64,000 bases of DNA. It comes from Voacanga thouarsii (Eukaryota > Streptophyta > Magnoliopsida > Gentianales > Apocynaceae). Where the stretch lies: positions 310,001 to 374,000 of the forward strand of contig JANUWF010001218.1 of assembly GCA_026120185.1 (NCBI GenBank), in the 5' to 3' direction. Below the pieces are notes generated by a model. That model was not told where the DNA came from and did no database searches. It saw only the letters and a list, made by a program, of their open reading frames with translations. This document shows, piece by piece, positions 48,341 to 58,236 of this stretch. The position numbers were made by a program, and so were the translations under genes. Position 1 is the stretch's first letter; each line of letters starts with the position of its first letter.

Positions 48341-48410
48341 TTCCAATTTTTTGGGGTATAATCTACTCAAACACTTAGAAAAAATCACCTCCACTAGATT
48401 AGAATTCCCA

Positions 48411-48790
48411 ATTTCTTCTTTTTCCCACTCCCTCTTCCTCCTATCCTCTCGCCCACCCCCAAGCTGGTGTTCCCCATCCCTCCCCCCGGCGCCCCCTATC
48501 CCGACTTCCTCTTCCCCCGCCGACAGCCACCCAGTGAGCCAGACACCCTCACGGCCAGCCACTCCCGTCGCGCCCCCCCTCCCACCCCCTTCTCCCTCCC
48601 CCCGCCCAGCGAGCCCCCCTCTCCCCTTCTGCCGACCCTCGCCTCGCCCCCACCTTCTCCCTTCCCCCACACAGTGAGCCCCCTGCCGCCTCTGCCCCCT
48701 CCCCCAGTAGATCCTACCCCCACGGCCAGCCACCCCCCGGCGTCCCCCTCCCCCGCCCCCTTCTCCCTTCCCCCCACCCCGCGAGCCCCC
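48411..48790. repeat. C-rich, strand-asymmetric GC island
   Basis: Runs such as CCCTCCCCCCGGCGCCCC dominate, with G nearly confined to the other strand. Pro/Ser-rich frames on the plus strand and Gly/Arg-rich frames on the minus strand exist in several overlapping phases, as expected from composition. No start context, domain or codon bias selects one. Confidence 0.7.
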
Positions 48791-48999
48791 TTCTAGATCT
48801 GAACTGAAAGAAAAGCACCATAGAGTTCTGCTAACAGGAGTACAGCTGTGTACTGATTTATGTAAAATCAGTTCTGAGGCCCTTGAATATTTCAGAAAGG
48901 TACAAGAATCTTTTTGCTTTTGTTATGGAGTTCTTGCCTCTTGCTTTCATTTATTTAGTTTTTTGTCTATAGATTATTTTATAGGACTTTCTACTGTAT

Positions 49000-49190
49000 A
49001 AAGGTTTGTTCACATCATTTATTTTGACAATACAAGTGCTATTGATATTTCAAAGAATCTAGTTCAAGATAGTAGCACAAAGCACGTTGACATAAGGCAT
49101 TATTTCATTAGGGAGCTTGTTGAACATCAAATTGTGAAGATTGAGTATATTCCTACTTAGAGATAATTTGTAGATATCTCATTTACCAAC
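49000..49190 (+). pseudogene. Copia RNase H fragment inside the CACTA element
   Basis: The translation reads YFDNTSAIDISKNLVQDSSTK and DIRHYFIRELVEHQIVKIEYIP, then FVDISFTN. This is the SIRE-type RNase H end, related to 24810-25000 of element E but clearly diverged. It shows that a Copia 3' end was inserted in, or captured by, the CACTA element. Confidence 0.75.
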
Positions 49191-49283
49191 ACACTACTAC
49201 TTTTCTATCTTTATTTGCTAACTGAGTATTTGCGTGCCTATCCTAGATATATCTAGTATTCTTACGATAAGATTGTCTGAGAT

Positions 49284-49870
49284 TTGGAAGCTCTTAGGCC
49301 ACCTCTGAAGAAAGCATTTGTCCCTGGTTCTTCTGCTCAAATGAAGACCCCTACAAGGAAATATATGAACTTTGAAAGTCAGTCTTCTACATACCTTTGC
49401 CCCTCAGAGATAAAAGAAAGCAAGCGGCGCCCTTTTCAGTACTTCCAAAACACACTTGGAGGGGCTTCGCTATCCTCCTATATTTGTATATATACTTTTT
49501 CACCTTCAAAGATAGAGGTTTTGAATAAAGAAAGAAAAAGTCTTGAGCTAATTTCTAGTATTTGATTTGTTGGATCAGTCCGTTACCTTTTTTAGTCCAT
49601 GCCTGCTAAGTCTACTATCACTTTCTATTTCAAAACTACTGCCACTAGTTTCTCCTTCCTCTACTTTTGAAGCCATTATGCAACAATTGCATGCCTGCAC
49701 TGATAAGCTTACCCAGTTGGCCTCCTCAGTTGATTAGCTTGCTACTAAGCTTGATAATGTACTGAAGGAGTTTCAGCAAGTCCAGGCTGGCCAGATGACT
49801 CTGTTTCAAGTTCTAACTCGCACTTAGAGGGAGTCTTCTATCTAATGGTTATTGGCATCTGTTTGCTTCA
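49284..49870 (+). pseudogene. Copia 3' extra ORF remnant inside the CACTA element
   Basis: The stretch includes MEALRPPLKKAFVPGSS and later, in broken frames, LHACTDKLTQLASSVD and LATKLDNVLKEFQQVQAGQM, a coiled-coil-like C-terminus. A purine tract AAAAAAGGAGAGAAC follows at 49870. Order and character match the 3' extra ORF and post-ORF region of element E (27056-28454, and AAAAGGGGAGAAC at 57116), so it is the downstream part of the same Copia fragment. Confidence 0.5.
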
Positions 49871-49884
49871 AAAAAGGAGAGAAC

Positions 49885-51395
49885 ATGGTTGTTGGTTTAG
49901 TTGTTAATTGTTGAGTTTGGTTGCTGATTTTTTATTTCTAACCAATAGATGCTTCTGAACATTGCACCATCTTTTATATTTGCCAAATAGAACAACTTTA
50001 CAGTAATTAGGGATTCTATTATTGATGATATTTTGGATGCTATATCTACTATTTCTTGTTCTATCGATTGTGTACTCTGGTGTTGCAATCTATATGCTAA
50101 AGCTCTGTTATATTGAAGATTATGCAGTATATAGTTTTGCATCAAACAATGCCATAGGAAGAGATTGTTAGATTTAATATTATCAAAGTATCTTTAACAG
50201 AGTTCTTTGACAGATTGAAGATAGTTCTATAATTATTTTAGGAAACTGCAATATTGACACATTTTGATGTGGGATAAGTATAAGATAATTTGGAAACCAA
50301 TGTTTAGAAGAACTTTAGCAAATCATGAGAATGTCTTTGAAGGGAATCTAATAAAGATCTTATACGGTGAAATAAGAAATCCAGTAAAATTGGAACTACA
50401 ATATTTTTAGAAACATAAGAAGATAAAATTGATTTGGCAGTCTTCTACTTTATTGAGAGTACAATACCTCTATCGCAATTATATAAAGTCGACACTAAAG
50501 CAAGAAGGGAGTGACGAATTCTAAAGAGCATTCTTTGCAAGGTCAAGCAAAAAATAGAGTGAGGAATTCATGTTCATACTTTGAGAGAATCTAATACATA
50601 TGCCATTGATAAAGCTTTTAGTTATTTGTTGCAAAGTATGCTTCAATGATTCAAGTTGTTTGCTTTTACATTCCTTACCTTCTAGATGGAGCTTGAATCA
50701 AACATTTGATGAGTGTTCATTTTGTACATATTTTCTATGCCATTAGTGACATATTTGTGTTGATTTTATACATCAATTTGCCACTCACCCATACTTTATG
50801 TCTTCTTTTATGTAGATTTTTAAAATAAAGAGTCAACTGAAGGAAGAAGATAAAAAGAGAATGAAAAAAAAAAAAAGAGAGAAAAGATACTATGAGTAGA
50901 CGGCCCCATTTATATCAACTCAAATGGCATCGTGCAAGTTCGCAAAACAGAAACGCGTATCTAAATTTATATGATTTTTAGGGTTTTCCAAGGTCTATAC
51001 AAAGAACGAGATGAGACCATTGTAGGCAGCCAACAATAGAGAATAACACCCACACATAAGAGAAAAGAAACTAGAGAGATTGTAGTGTTGTTTTAAGGTA
51101 GGACTGAAGATTAAAGATGGAAGTAGCTTGTCGATGAGCATTCCTTTATCCCTTTCTTTTTCTTTTCCTTTATTAATTTGTATTGAATATTTTAATTGTA
51201 TTTTGAAAGGATGAATTCTAATTTATTCATGTGTTAAATCTACTCTTAATTTGTTGATTTCCAATTCCTAATGAATAATTAGTTGATTTAATTGTATTGG
51301 ATTTGTTTTTTGGGTTGCGTTCTCCTAATGAATTTGAGAGATGGGGTTAGGAGTTGAGTTGCAGTTAATGAGTTCAATGTTGGTTTTTCTTTGAT

Positions 51396-51400
<5 letters not shown>
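49885..51400. other. Possible LTR-derived text in the CACTA interior
   Basis: AGGAAGAGATTGTTAGATTT near 50158 looks like a polypurine tract followed by an LTR start. AAACATTTGATGAGTGTTCA near 50700 begins another block, whose later part (CCCATTTATATCAACTC, then T-rich text) resembles an LTR with leader. I could not find matching ends or target duplications, so no boundaries are claimed. No ORF over 60 codons. Confidence 0.35.

Positions 51401-51480
<80 letters not shown>
51401..51480. repeat. (AG)40 microsatellite
   Basis: An uninterrupted run of 40 AG units, highly likely to be length-polymorphic. Confidence 0.97.
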
Positions 51481-51482
<2 letters not shown>

Positions 51483-52094
51483 TGAGGGATTAGAACTTAG
51501 TAATTGTGGAAGTTTGATATCGTAGTGCTAGAGCTGTTTTGAAGTTTGTTTTTATGAACAAACATGACTTGTTCATTTAGATAGTTTAATTGACAAAATA
51601 ATTTTAATAGTAATACCTATGATTTTTTTTTTTTAGTTCTGCCTTTCTATTGAGTTGGTGGACATAAACACTTAACCAGAAACATAATGGCTAGCCAGAC
51701 TGGACTTTTATTAACTTCCATATTTCTTTTATATTTAAGGTTCTATAGCTTGATTGCAGACTTGTTTTGTGTGATGCAACTTTAAATATCAAAACAGAGT
51801 AGTTGGTAACAGGCTTTCCTACAGCTTTAAATTTCATGTGACCTTGATTGCATTGGTTCTATTTAAATTTCTAGTATGAAATGGAATAGAAATGAGTTAA
51901 GGAATTTAATAATTCTTTTACTATATGGTTAGTTATATTATTTTAGTCGGATACCCACTGTATCTTTTTTTCTCTTTTTTTAACTTATATGAATGGATCC
52001 CCGTGAGTGATGGGTTATCATTCCTCGTGAGTGATGGGTGATCATTCTTCATGGGTAATGGGTGATTATCCCTATTGAATAATTGTTGTGACAG

Positions 52095-52133
<39 letters not shown>

Positions 52134-52380
52134 ACAATGTTGACTTTGTGGTAGCTTTGTGCCTAGAAACGTCCAGTATATAGGGAAAACTCTGTAGAAT
52201 TTTTTTTTTTTTTTGGGTCATCTTGATACTCCAAATAAGTTGATTACCCTTAAGCTTAATTTTATACAATAGATTTTAATGTCTAAGCATCTTCTTAATG
52301 TAAAGAAAATTTGAGTAAGATCATAAACTTGACCTTATGTAACCAAAGCAATCAGACTAACATTTGCCTCTCAAAATTTT
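51481..52380. other. CACTA interior, no gene seen
   Basis: Ordinary AT-rich text with an (AT)n run at 52095-52131. Three diverged copies of a unit like GTGAGTGATGGGTGATCATTC lie at 52003-52070. Confidence 0.6.
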
Positions 52381-52381
52381 T

Positions 52382-52500
52382 TCCAGATCCTTGAGTTTTC
52401 TCCTCTCATATTTGGCCTTGAAACATGCTTGTCTTAGTCTCTTTGTTTGGTCTTCCAACTTCAGGTTAGGGATTTCTTCTATCAACTTCTTTTCACGTTC
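52382..52500 (-). pseudogene. Charged coil-like coding fragment in the CACTA element
   Basis: On the minus strand the frame reads [20 protein letters not shown] and [20 protein letters not shown], ending in a stop. It is rich in Lys, Glu and Arg and looks like an amphipathic helix. About 40 codons are open, with no start visible. It may be a captured exon or part of another element. Not recognised. Confidence 0.35.
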
Positions 52501-53677
52501 GAAATAAAGGCTGTGACTTGATAATAAAATGCTACATCAATGCATTAAAATTTGGTGGATTCTCATCGAATAGGGATTTGTGGCTGTTGTAAAGGGAAAG
52601 TGGAATTGGTCTGCACTTTGAAGTCGTTAAAGTGGAGCAGAAGTTGCCCACTTGGTAGGATGTATCTGTTGAATGGGTCTCTTCTTTGGTTTGGTTTGGT
52701 TTGTCTCGTGATGGATGCAAACTTGTTTCCTATCCCATACTGCTTTTCAATCTTCATGGTTTTTAAAAATTGAGAATCTTATGTTGTTTAGAAAAGGGTT
52801 CTTGTGTTTCAAGTAGGCATTATTTTGTTTATGTTGAATGCATAAATTATTTTTTGTGATAAGAACTATAGGAAATTGTTTAGTGTACCAAGGTGAGGTT
52901 GGTTTGATTATGATCACGTAATAAACTATAACCAGTGTTGCTTGAATATAAAAAAACTAGAATTTCATTCATTTATTTATCTTATTGTTTTAAATGAAAG
53001 TCGGTCTGAATATATATTATGGTTGTAATGCCATCTTTTGTTTCTTGTTTTCTTTGATCTTTTCAACAATAGCTATTGCTTTCATTCATAAAATAGTTTA
53101 AACCATTTAGTTGCAGCAGCAGTACTCAAATGCATATTGGTTTATGTGACAGAAAATAGCTGTTAAGATAGACCTCTGTTGTGATGTGCTCTGTGCCTGT
53201 GGCTGGGTTTTTGAAAATCATTGCTGACAGAATACTAACCAAGTAGCTATAGCATTTGCCTACAGAATTCTTCTCCTAGACTCCTATATTGCACAGAATG
53301 CAGCAGGCGGAGTCCTGGTATTGAAGGGTGGAATGTGTATGCTTATACTGCATGGTGTTTGCCGATGCAATTTGTTGATGAACACTGAATACTATATGTT
53401 ATTCTTGGAATCCCCATTGGCAACTGATTTTTTCTAGGTTTTCATGTTTGATAAATATTCTCACATGCAACTAGGACTTAATGGTTCTGGCAATCTTGTT
53501 CTGATAAATGATCTTGTTCATCTGCATACTTTTGTTCAAGAATGATATAGTTCCTATGCACTTCTTTCGTGGATTGCATTCTTGTCTTAGTGTGTTTTTT
53601 GGGGTATGTGTGAGTGCATGTATAATTGAAATCTTTTGTATGGCATGCTTTTGAAGGTTTCTGAGTTTTCTTAATAA

Positions 53678-53737
53678 TTTGATGCTGGAAATCCTGCATC
53701 CTCACTGTTTCCACCATAACCAGCAACCAAAAGAAAA
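53678..53737 (+). pseudogene. Exon-like fragment 1 of a captured gene in the CACTA element
   Basis: FDAGNPASSLFPP, a TAA, then PATKRK ends exactly at a GT (53738). The next exon starts in the same phase at 53874. The exon's left end is not clear. Confidence 0.4.
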
Positions 53738-53873
53738 GTAATATGCCCATGTGGTGAAAAGAAATTTGTGAATGTCATGATGCCATTTCATTGTGGAACT
53801 TGTTTTGTAATTTTTAGTTGAATAATTTCTGTTTCTTTTATTCACCTATGGACCTTTTGGGTTTTCTTTTCAG

Positions 53874-53993
53874 AAGGATGAAGATCGCGAAGCATATTAG
53901 GATGTAAAAGTTGAAGAAATTGAGAGAATATCACATGACAATGAAGACTACAGGTGCTTCTTTCTTGTTTGTTACTACCAAGATGGTATTGAG
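53874..53993 (+). pseudogene. Exon-like fragment 2 of a captured gene in the CACTA element
   Basis: A 40-codon block (120 bases, a whole number of codons) sits between TTTTCTTTTCAG and GTAAACC, good acceptor and donor sites. It reads KDEDREAY, a TAG, then DVKVEEIERISHDNEDYRCF and FLVCYYQDGIE. Only one stop occurs. Splice sites, phase and amino-acid character say it was an exon of a spliced gene. I do not recognise the family. Regulatory or chromatin functions would be guesswork. Confidence 0.55.
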
Positions 53994-54109
53994 GTAAACC
54001 TTAAACGTGTAATATTAGAAAACTCCACACCAAGTGGACCCTTACAATTGATTTAGTTGTTTGTATCATTCGCCTAAAATGTATATTGACTTCGGATTCT
54101 TATTACCAG

Positions 54110-54153
54110 GACAAAGTTGAGTTAAGTAGATTCTGGTGCCATCCAACTTAAGG
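54110..54153 (+). pseudogene. Exon-like fragment 3 of a captured gene in the CACTA element
   Basis: It follows TTATTACCAG and continues the phase of fragment 2 as DKVELSRFWCHPT, then a stop. Intron 53994-54109 has GT-AG ends and is 116 bases, a typical plant intron length. Confidence 0.45.
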
Positions 54154-54479
54154 GGGGTTTTCCAGGTGCTAGAGAACTTTGAAAGTAGGCTTCAAATGGA
54201 ACTGTATTAGCCTTCGATTTCATATTCTGTTTGCATTTCCTGTTATTTTGACCGGAAGATATGTGTAGCTTATCACACATACTATAATTTTGTGAGGGAA
54301 TTATATTTGCTTTGAATTTGTAGAAAGATGACGTTTATGTTTGTAGAAGGATGATGTTTGTGTTGGATTTGATGATGCTTATGTTGGGTTTGTGGATGTG
54401 TTTTGGCTTTATTATTTTATGAATTTGTCAAATGCAGGTGTTTGGTTATATGTTTAGATGAACTAGAATTCTGTCAAAT

Positions 54480-55395
54480 TAAAGAAAAATTACCAACTGA
54501 AAAATCAGTTGGTAATTGAATAGAATTCGGTTAGTATTTCAATTGGTAATTGAAAATAATTTAGTTGGTAATATATTAAATAACAGTTAGTAATTTTCAA
54601 ACCAACTATCTACCAACAAACAACTTAGTTAGTAATTTACCAATAAAAAATTACCAACAAATTTTAAATTACTAAAATAGTTAGAAAATTACCAATTGAA
54701 TTTTTGGTTGGTAAAGAAAGAAAACTACCAACGGAAAAAAAGAATTAGCAAATGAACATTTCAGTTAGTAATTTACCAACAAAAAAATATTAACATATTT
54801 TAAATAACTAAAGTAGTTGAAAAATTACCAACCGAAAGTCAGTTGGTAAATAAATAAAACTACCAACTAAAAAAAGTAATTACCAACTAAAAGTCAATTG
54901 GTAATTACCTACACATATATCGGTTGGTAGCAACATGTCTCAGTTGGTAAATTAGTAAATTATAATCTTATATTCAATACAAATTTGCCAACCAAAAATT
55001 ATAAATTTACAAACTACATTTTCGGTTGATAATTACCAATTGCAAAAATCGGTTGGTAACATAAATGTTTGTTGGTAATTACCAACCAAAATAATCAACT
55101 CAAATGCCAAATTTCCAACCGAAGCTTTTACATTACCAACCGAGTTTCGGTTGGTAATTACCAACTGAAATAGTCCATTCAAATGCCAAACTTAATGCCA
55201 AATTTTCAACTGACGATTTTACAGTACCAACCGAAATGCAGTTAGTAATTACCAACCGACTCAAAAAACTTTCGATTGGAAAATTTACAAACTAAGATTT
55301 TTGCATGTGGCGCCATTCGGTTGGTAAATCATGATTACCAACCAAATTTAACTAATTACCAACCGATTTTGTCAGTTGGTAAATCACTTTTTTCT
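54480..55395. repeat. CACTA right sub-terminal repeat array
   Basis: TTACCAACYGAAA and GGTTGGTAATT variants recur at high density in both orientations up to the inverted terminus at 55388-55402. This mirrors the left array. Confidence 0.88.
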
Positions 55396-55405
55396 AGTAG
55401 TGCTC

Positions 55406-56651
55406 TCTAAATGCACGGCGATGTGTAGAGGGGTATTTTAGTTATTTCACTTATAGGTCGAAGACTTTGCTAATGCAGCATTGTCCTTGGGGTCAATATT
55501 TCCTTATGGTGATATTAAGAAATATTTAAAATGCAAAATATAGCTATTTATATAGTAGGGGTATTTTGGTCATTTTAGTAGCCAATGCGATGTATCTTTT
55601 TGGTCCTCATAATAGCCCGTAAGTCCTAATTAATTTTGGATTGAGGAATTGGTCTCAGATAAAAAGGGTTTTATTTTATTCAGGAAGTCTAATTTATTAT
55701 TAGACTGGAATAAAATAAATTGAGAAAAAATTATTATCTGATTTAATTGGTTAATTACTTATTCATGGCCTAGGTCCAGTTTGAATAATTAGAAAATTAA
55801 TCCAGGCTTAAACTAGAGGAAAATAATTAATAATTAATTATTTATTGGGTTATTTATTTAATCCCAAGAAATAAATAATTAAAGTTTAATTATTTTGGTT
55901 CATTTGGGCACATTAATAATTTATTGGGTTATTTATTTAATCTCAAGGAATAAATAATTAATGTTTATTATTTTTTGCTTTTCGGGTCCAAGAAAAATAA
56001 TCAATATTATTTTGGCCCAATAGCTTGGACCATAGGATTTTTCCAGACACAGATTAGAAGAGTTTAGGGTGAAGCTAAATCTTACTCAGTTAATAATATC
56101 CGAAAGTTTGAAATATTATATCCCAGGGGATATTGTTACCAGAGTAATTAAATAAAAATAAAGAAATTAAAAAATAAATATTTTTGGCTTCACTTACGGC
56201 TCTATGTGTGGGAAAATAACCTTTGAAATACCAGGCTTCATTTCTCTCTTGTGACCCTTTGCCTCTCGTGACTCTTGGTTCTCTATTTCTTGGTTTTGTT
56301 TTGTTTACATAAGAAGCCAACAAAGCCAACCGAGATGATAGAGTCTGTGGCTTTTCCTCACCCACTCTCTGTGTTCACCAATAAGATTAGGCTGTGGTAT
56401 ATTCTGAGAATTGAAGAGTCAAGCATTAATGCACCTGAGGAGTTGAAGGAGGTTGGCAACCGGAGACTTCATCTCATGGGAAGGAGGAAGCTGTCCTTTG
56501 TGATTCAATCCATTCTTCCACAGTTTTCAAGGTTTAAGGCACTGAGAGGTATGGTTTTAATGCTTTCATGCTGCTGTTGTTCTTTGTTCAGTTTGTTTCC
56601 TCCATTTTTATCTCCCGTATGCATGCTCTCTGTTTTTTTTCAATCCTCACA
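55406..56651 (+). repeat. 3' LTR of element A, right part
   Basis: It resumes as TCTAAATGCACGGCGATG and ends CTCACA at 56651, followed by GTACA, the target duplication. With 43607-44381 it adds up to 2,021 bp against 2,022 bp for the 5' LTR. Confidence 0.92.
56275..56550 (+). pseudogene. ORF-like segment in the LTR of element A (3' copy)
   Basis: The frame from 56275 stays open through MIESVAFPHPLSVFTNKI, NAPEELKEVGNRRLHLMG and SRFKALRG, for more than 80 codons before running into T-rich LTR end. The segment shares its plan with the 5' LTR copy (30150-30390), which has two stops. Not in element B's LTRs. No family recognised, and coding use is unproven. Confidence 0.4.
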
Positions 56652-56656
56652 GTACA

Positions 56657-56845
56657 ACAGGACCAGGAAAAGGAAATAGAGAAAGCAAAAGAAAGTGAAA
56701 AGGATAAGGAGAAAGAGAGTGAAGTTTCCATATTTGTTGCCCCTACTGCATTGCAAGCTCCCAAGCCAGCCATACCTAGAAGTTCCTCTAGAAAATGCCA
56801 AAAGCACATGGTAGTAAAAAGAAAGTCCAGTCGAATTGTTGGATA
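56657..56845 (+). pseudogene. 3' extra ORF of element E, last part
   Basis: The frame continues from 28454 once element A and one GTACA copy are set aside. It reads QQDQEKEIEKAKESEKDKEK, then APTALQAPKPAIPRSSSRK and ends KRKSSRIVG-stop at 56843-56845. The Glu/Lys coil and basic tail complete the ORF. Continuity of frame supports the element boundaries. Confidence 0.75.
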
Positions 56846-58236
56846 ACATTTCTAGAAGGGTGCCAGGACTAAGTTTGCAACAATCCACATTTCCTAACTG
56901 GCAAATAATGCGTGTTGCTTGCTGACTTCCTATGCTTGTACGATTTTACTGTTTTCCTTTGATGAACAATTTTATGATTTCTACTTTAGTGTTTGAACAT
57001 TTTTTTTTTCCTGAGCAATCTTATTTCTGCACTAACCTCCTGCTGATCCTTTTAATTATATGATTACTCTTTGTTTGATCTCTTATTGTGTCTCTCTCGC
57101 ATTTTGATTGATGGCAAAAGGGGAGAACGTATATTGGTTGGATTTATATTGATTTATGAGGATTGTGACTATTGTCAATGGTATATATTGTGAATTGTGC
57201 ATTCTGACTATATTGTGGTTATGGTGCATATATTATTGTGACCATTGTTAAGAATTTACAGATTGTGAATATATTCTTTTAAGAGATTTGTGATTATGAC
57301 TGTTTGTTTATGAGGATGATAAAATTCGTAAGGATTGAGATGACTGTTTATGGTTATGGTTTGAGAATGTGGACTGTGAAGAATTGGGCGACTTGATGGA
57401 GACTATGTTGAGATGTTGTTATGGATTAAGCAATTTGAAATGTGGGTATGGGATCATCGTGCATTCTGTCTAATTTTAAATTAGCTAGATGATTTATTCT
57501 ATGGTCCTGATGTGCATTTTGTTAAATAATTGGATGATGAGGATACCTGAGCAGACATTTGTGAAATATGTGCTGTTTCATTTTTGTTGCATAGAAAAAT
57601 CCTTGGGTTGATTTTTCCTTGAGAAATAAGTTCGATCTATTCTAGGAAAAGTCATTGATCTTTACTCTTGAAATATTCTTCCACCCTGCACATACTTAGG
57701 GGGAGTTTTGGATCCACATTTTTTCATTCCAAAAATGACTTAAAAAAAAAAGGCTAGTTTCTGCCTCATTTTACCCCATTTTGGATGCAAGTTTTAGAAG
57801 TTCAAAACCTTGAAATTCAGTCTTATCTTCAAACGCAGTTCATAGCTAGCATCTCATTATCCTTTACTTATATATGCACAAACATAGGGGAAGTATTGCA
57901 TCTTATGATTTATCTACTACACTCCTTTACGTACAGAACTATACATTTTTTTTATGATCTTTTTGCGGCTATTTCCCTGTGAATTAGTCCTATAATGGAA
58001 GAAAGGAGGATATAGAGGTTAGCTGAGTCATAGGCTCACTAAGCCATATTTATGAGACTATGTCTCATTTTCCTATCTTAAGCTCATAAGTACTCTTTGA
58101 GTCCTATAATGAAAGAATGCATTTCAGTTTCAATTAATTCTTATTTCTCTCGGTCTAAACATGTCCGTATTGTATATATCACCATTTTTCATGTCGCAAT
58201 CTTATCAAATTTGTCATCACTTAAAAAAGGGGAGGT
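56846..58236 (+). other. Element E region between the extra ORF and the 3' LTR
   Basis: No gene. Several purine tracts are present: AAAAGGGGAGAAC at 57116, TTAGGGGGAG at 57697 and AAAAAAGGGGAGG at 58223-58235. The last directly precedes the LTR and is the likely plus-strand primer. A TG/AT-rich stretch with repeated TTGTGACTATT-like units is at 57160-57310. Confidence 0.65.

Larger units (their letters stand above)
44382..55402 (+). mobile_element. CACTA (En/Spm-type) transposon in the 3' LTR of element A
   Basis: The termini are CACTACTAAAAAAA and, inverted, CACTACTAGAAAAAAG. The target duplication is CTC (44379-44381 and 55403-55405), and the LTR reads on exactly when the insert is left out. 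Sub-terminal arrays of TTACCAACTG/CAGTTGGTAA variants occupy about 600-900 bases at both ends, a hallmark of CACTA elements. It is 11,021 bp long, with no recognisable TNPD-type transposase. The interior holds microsatellites, a Copia 3' fragment, a tRNA-like relic and exon-like pieces, so it is probably non-autonomous. Orientation is arbitrary. Confidence 0.92.
28455..56651 (+). mobile_element. Element A: Ty1/Copia retrotransposon inserted in the extra ORF of E
   Basis: GTACA occurs at 28450-28454 and again at 56652-56656. The LTRs start TGTTGGGAATATGCCC and end CTCACA. The 5' LTR is 28455-30476 (2,022 bp). The 3' LTR is 43607-44381 plus 55406-56651 (2,021 bp once the CACTA insert is left out). 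A leader, Gag, protease, integrase and RNase H are present. RT is deleted near 34587. The element contains B (35052-43162) and the CACTA transposon (44382-55402). When A is set aside, the host ORF of E reads on in frame. Confidence 0.92.

Noticed and set aside
48243..48796. Proline-rich and glycine-rich frames of 90-145 codons
   Set aside because: The C-rich composition opens several overlapping phases on both strands. No start context or domain favours one.
53478..53750. 90-codon minus-strand frame opposite the exon-like blocks
   Set aside because: No motif. The plus strand here has splice-site and phase support, so the minus frame is a shadow.
54480..55395. CRISPR-like regular repeats
   Set aside because: The repeats are diverged, occur in both orientations, have irregular spacing and sit at the ends of a CACTA element in plant DNA.
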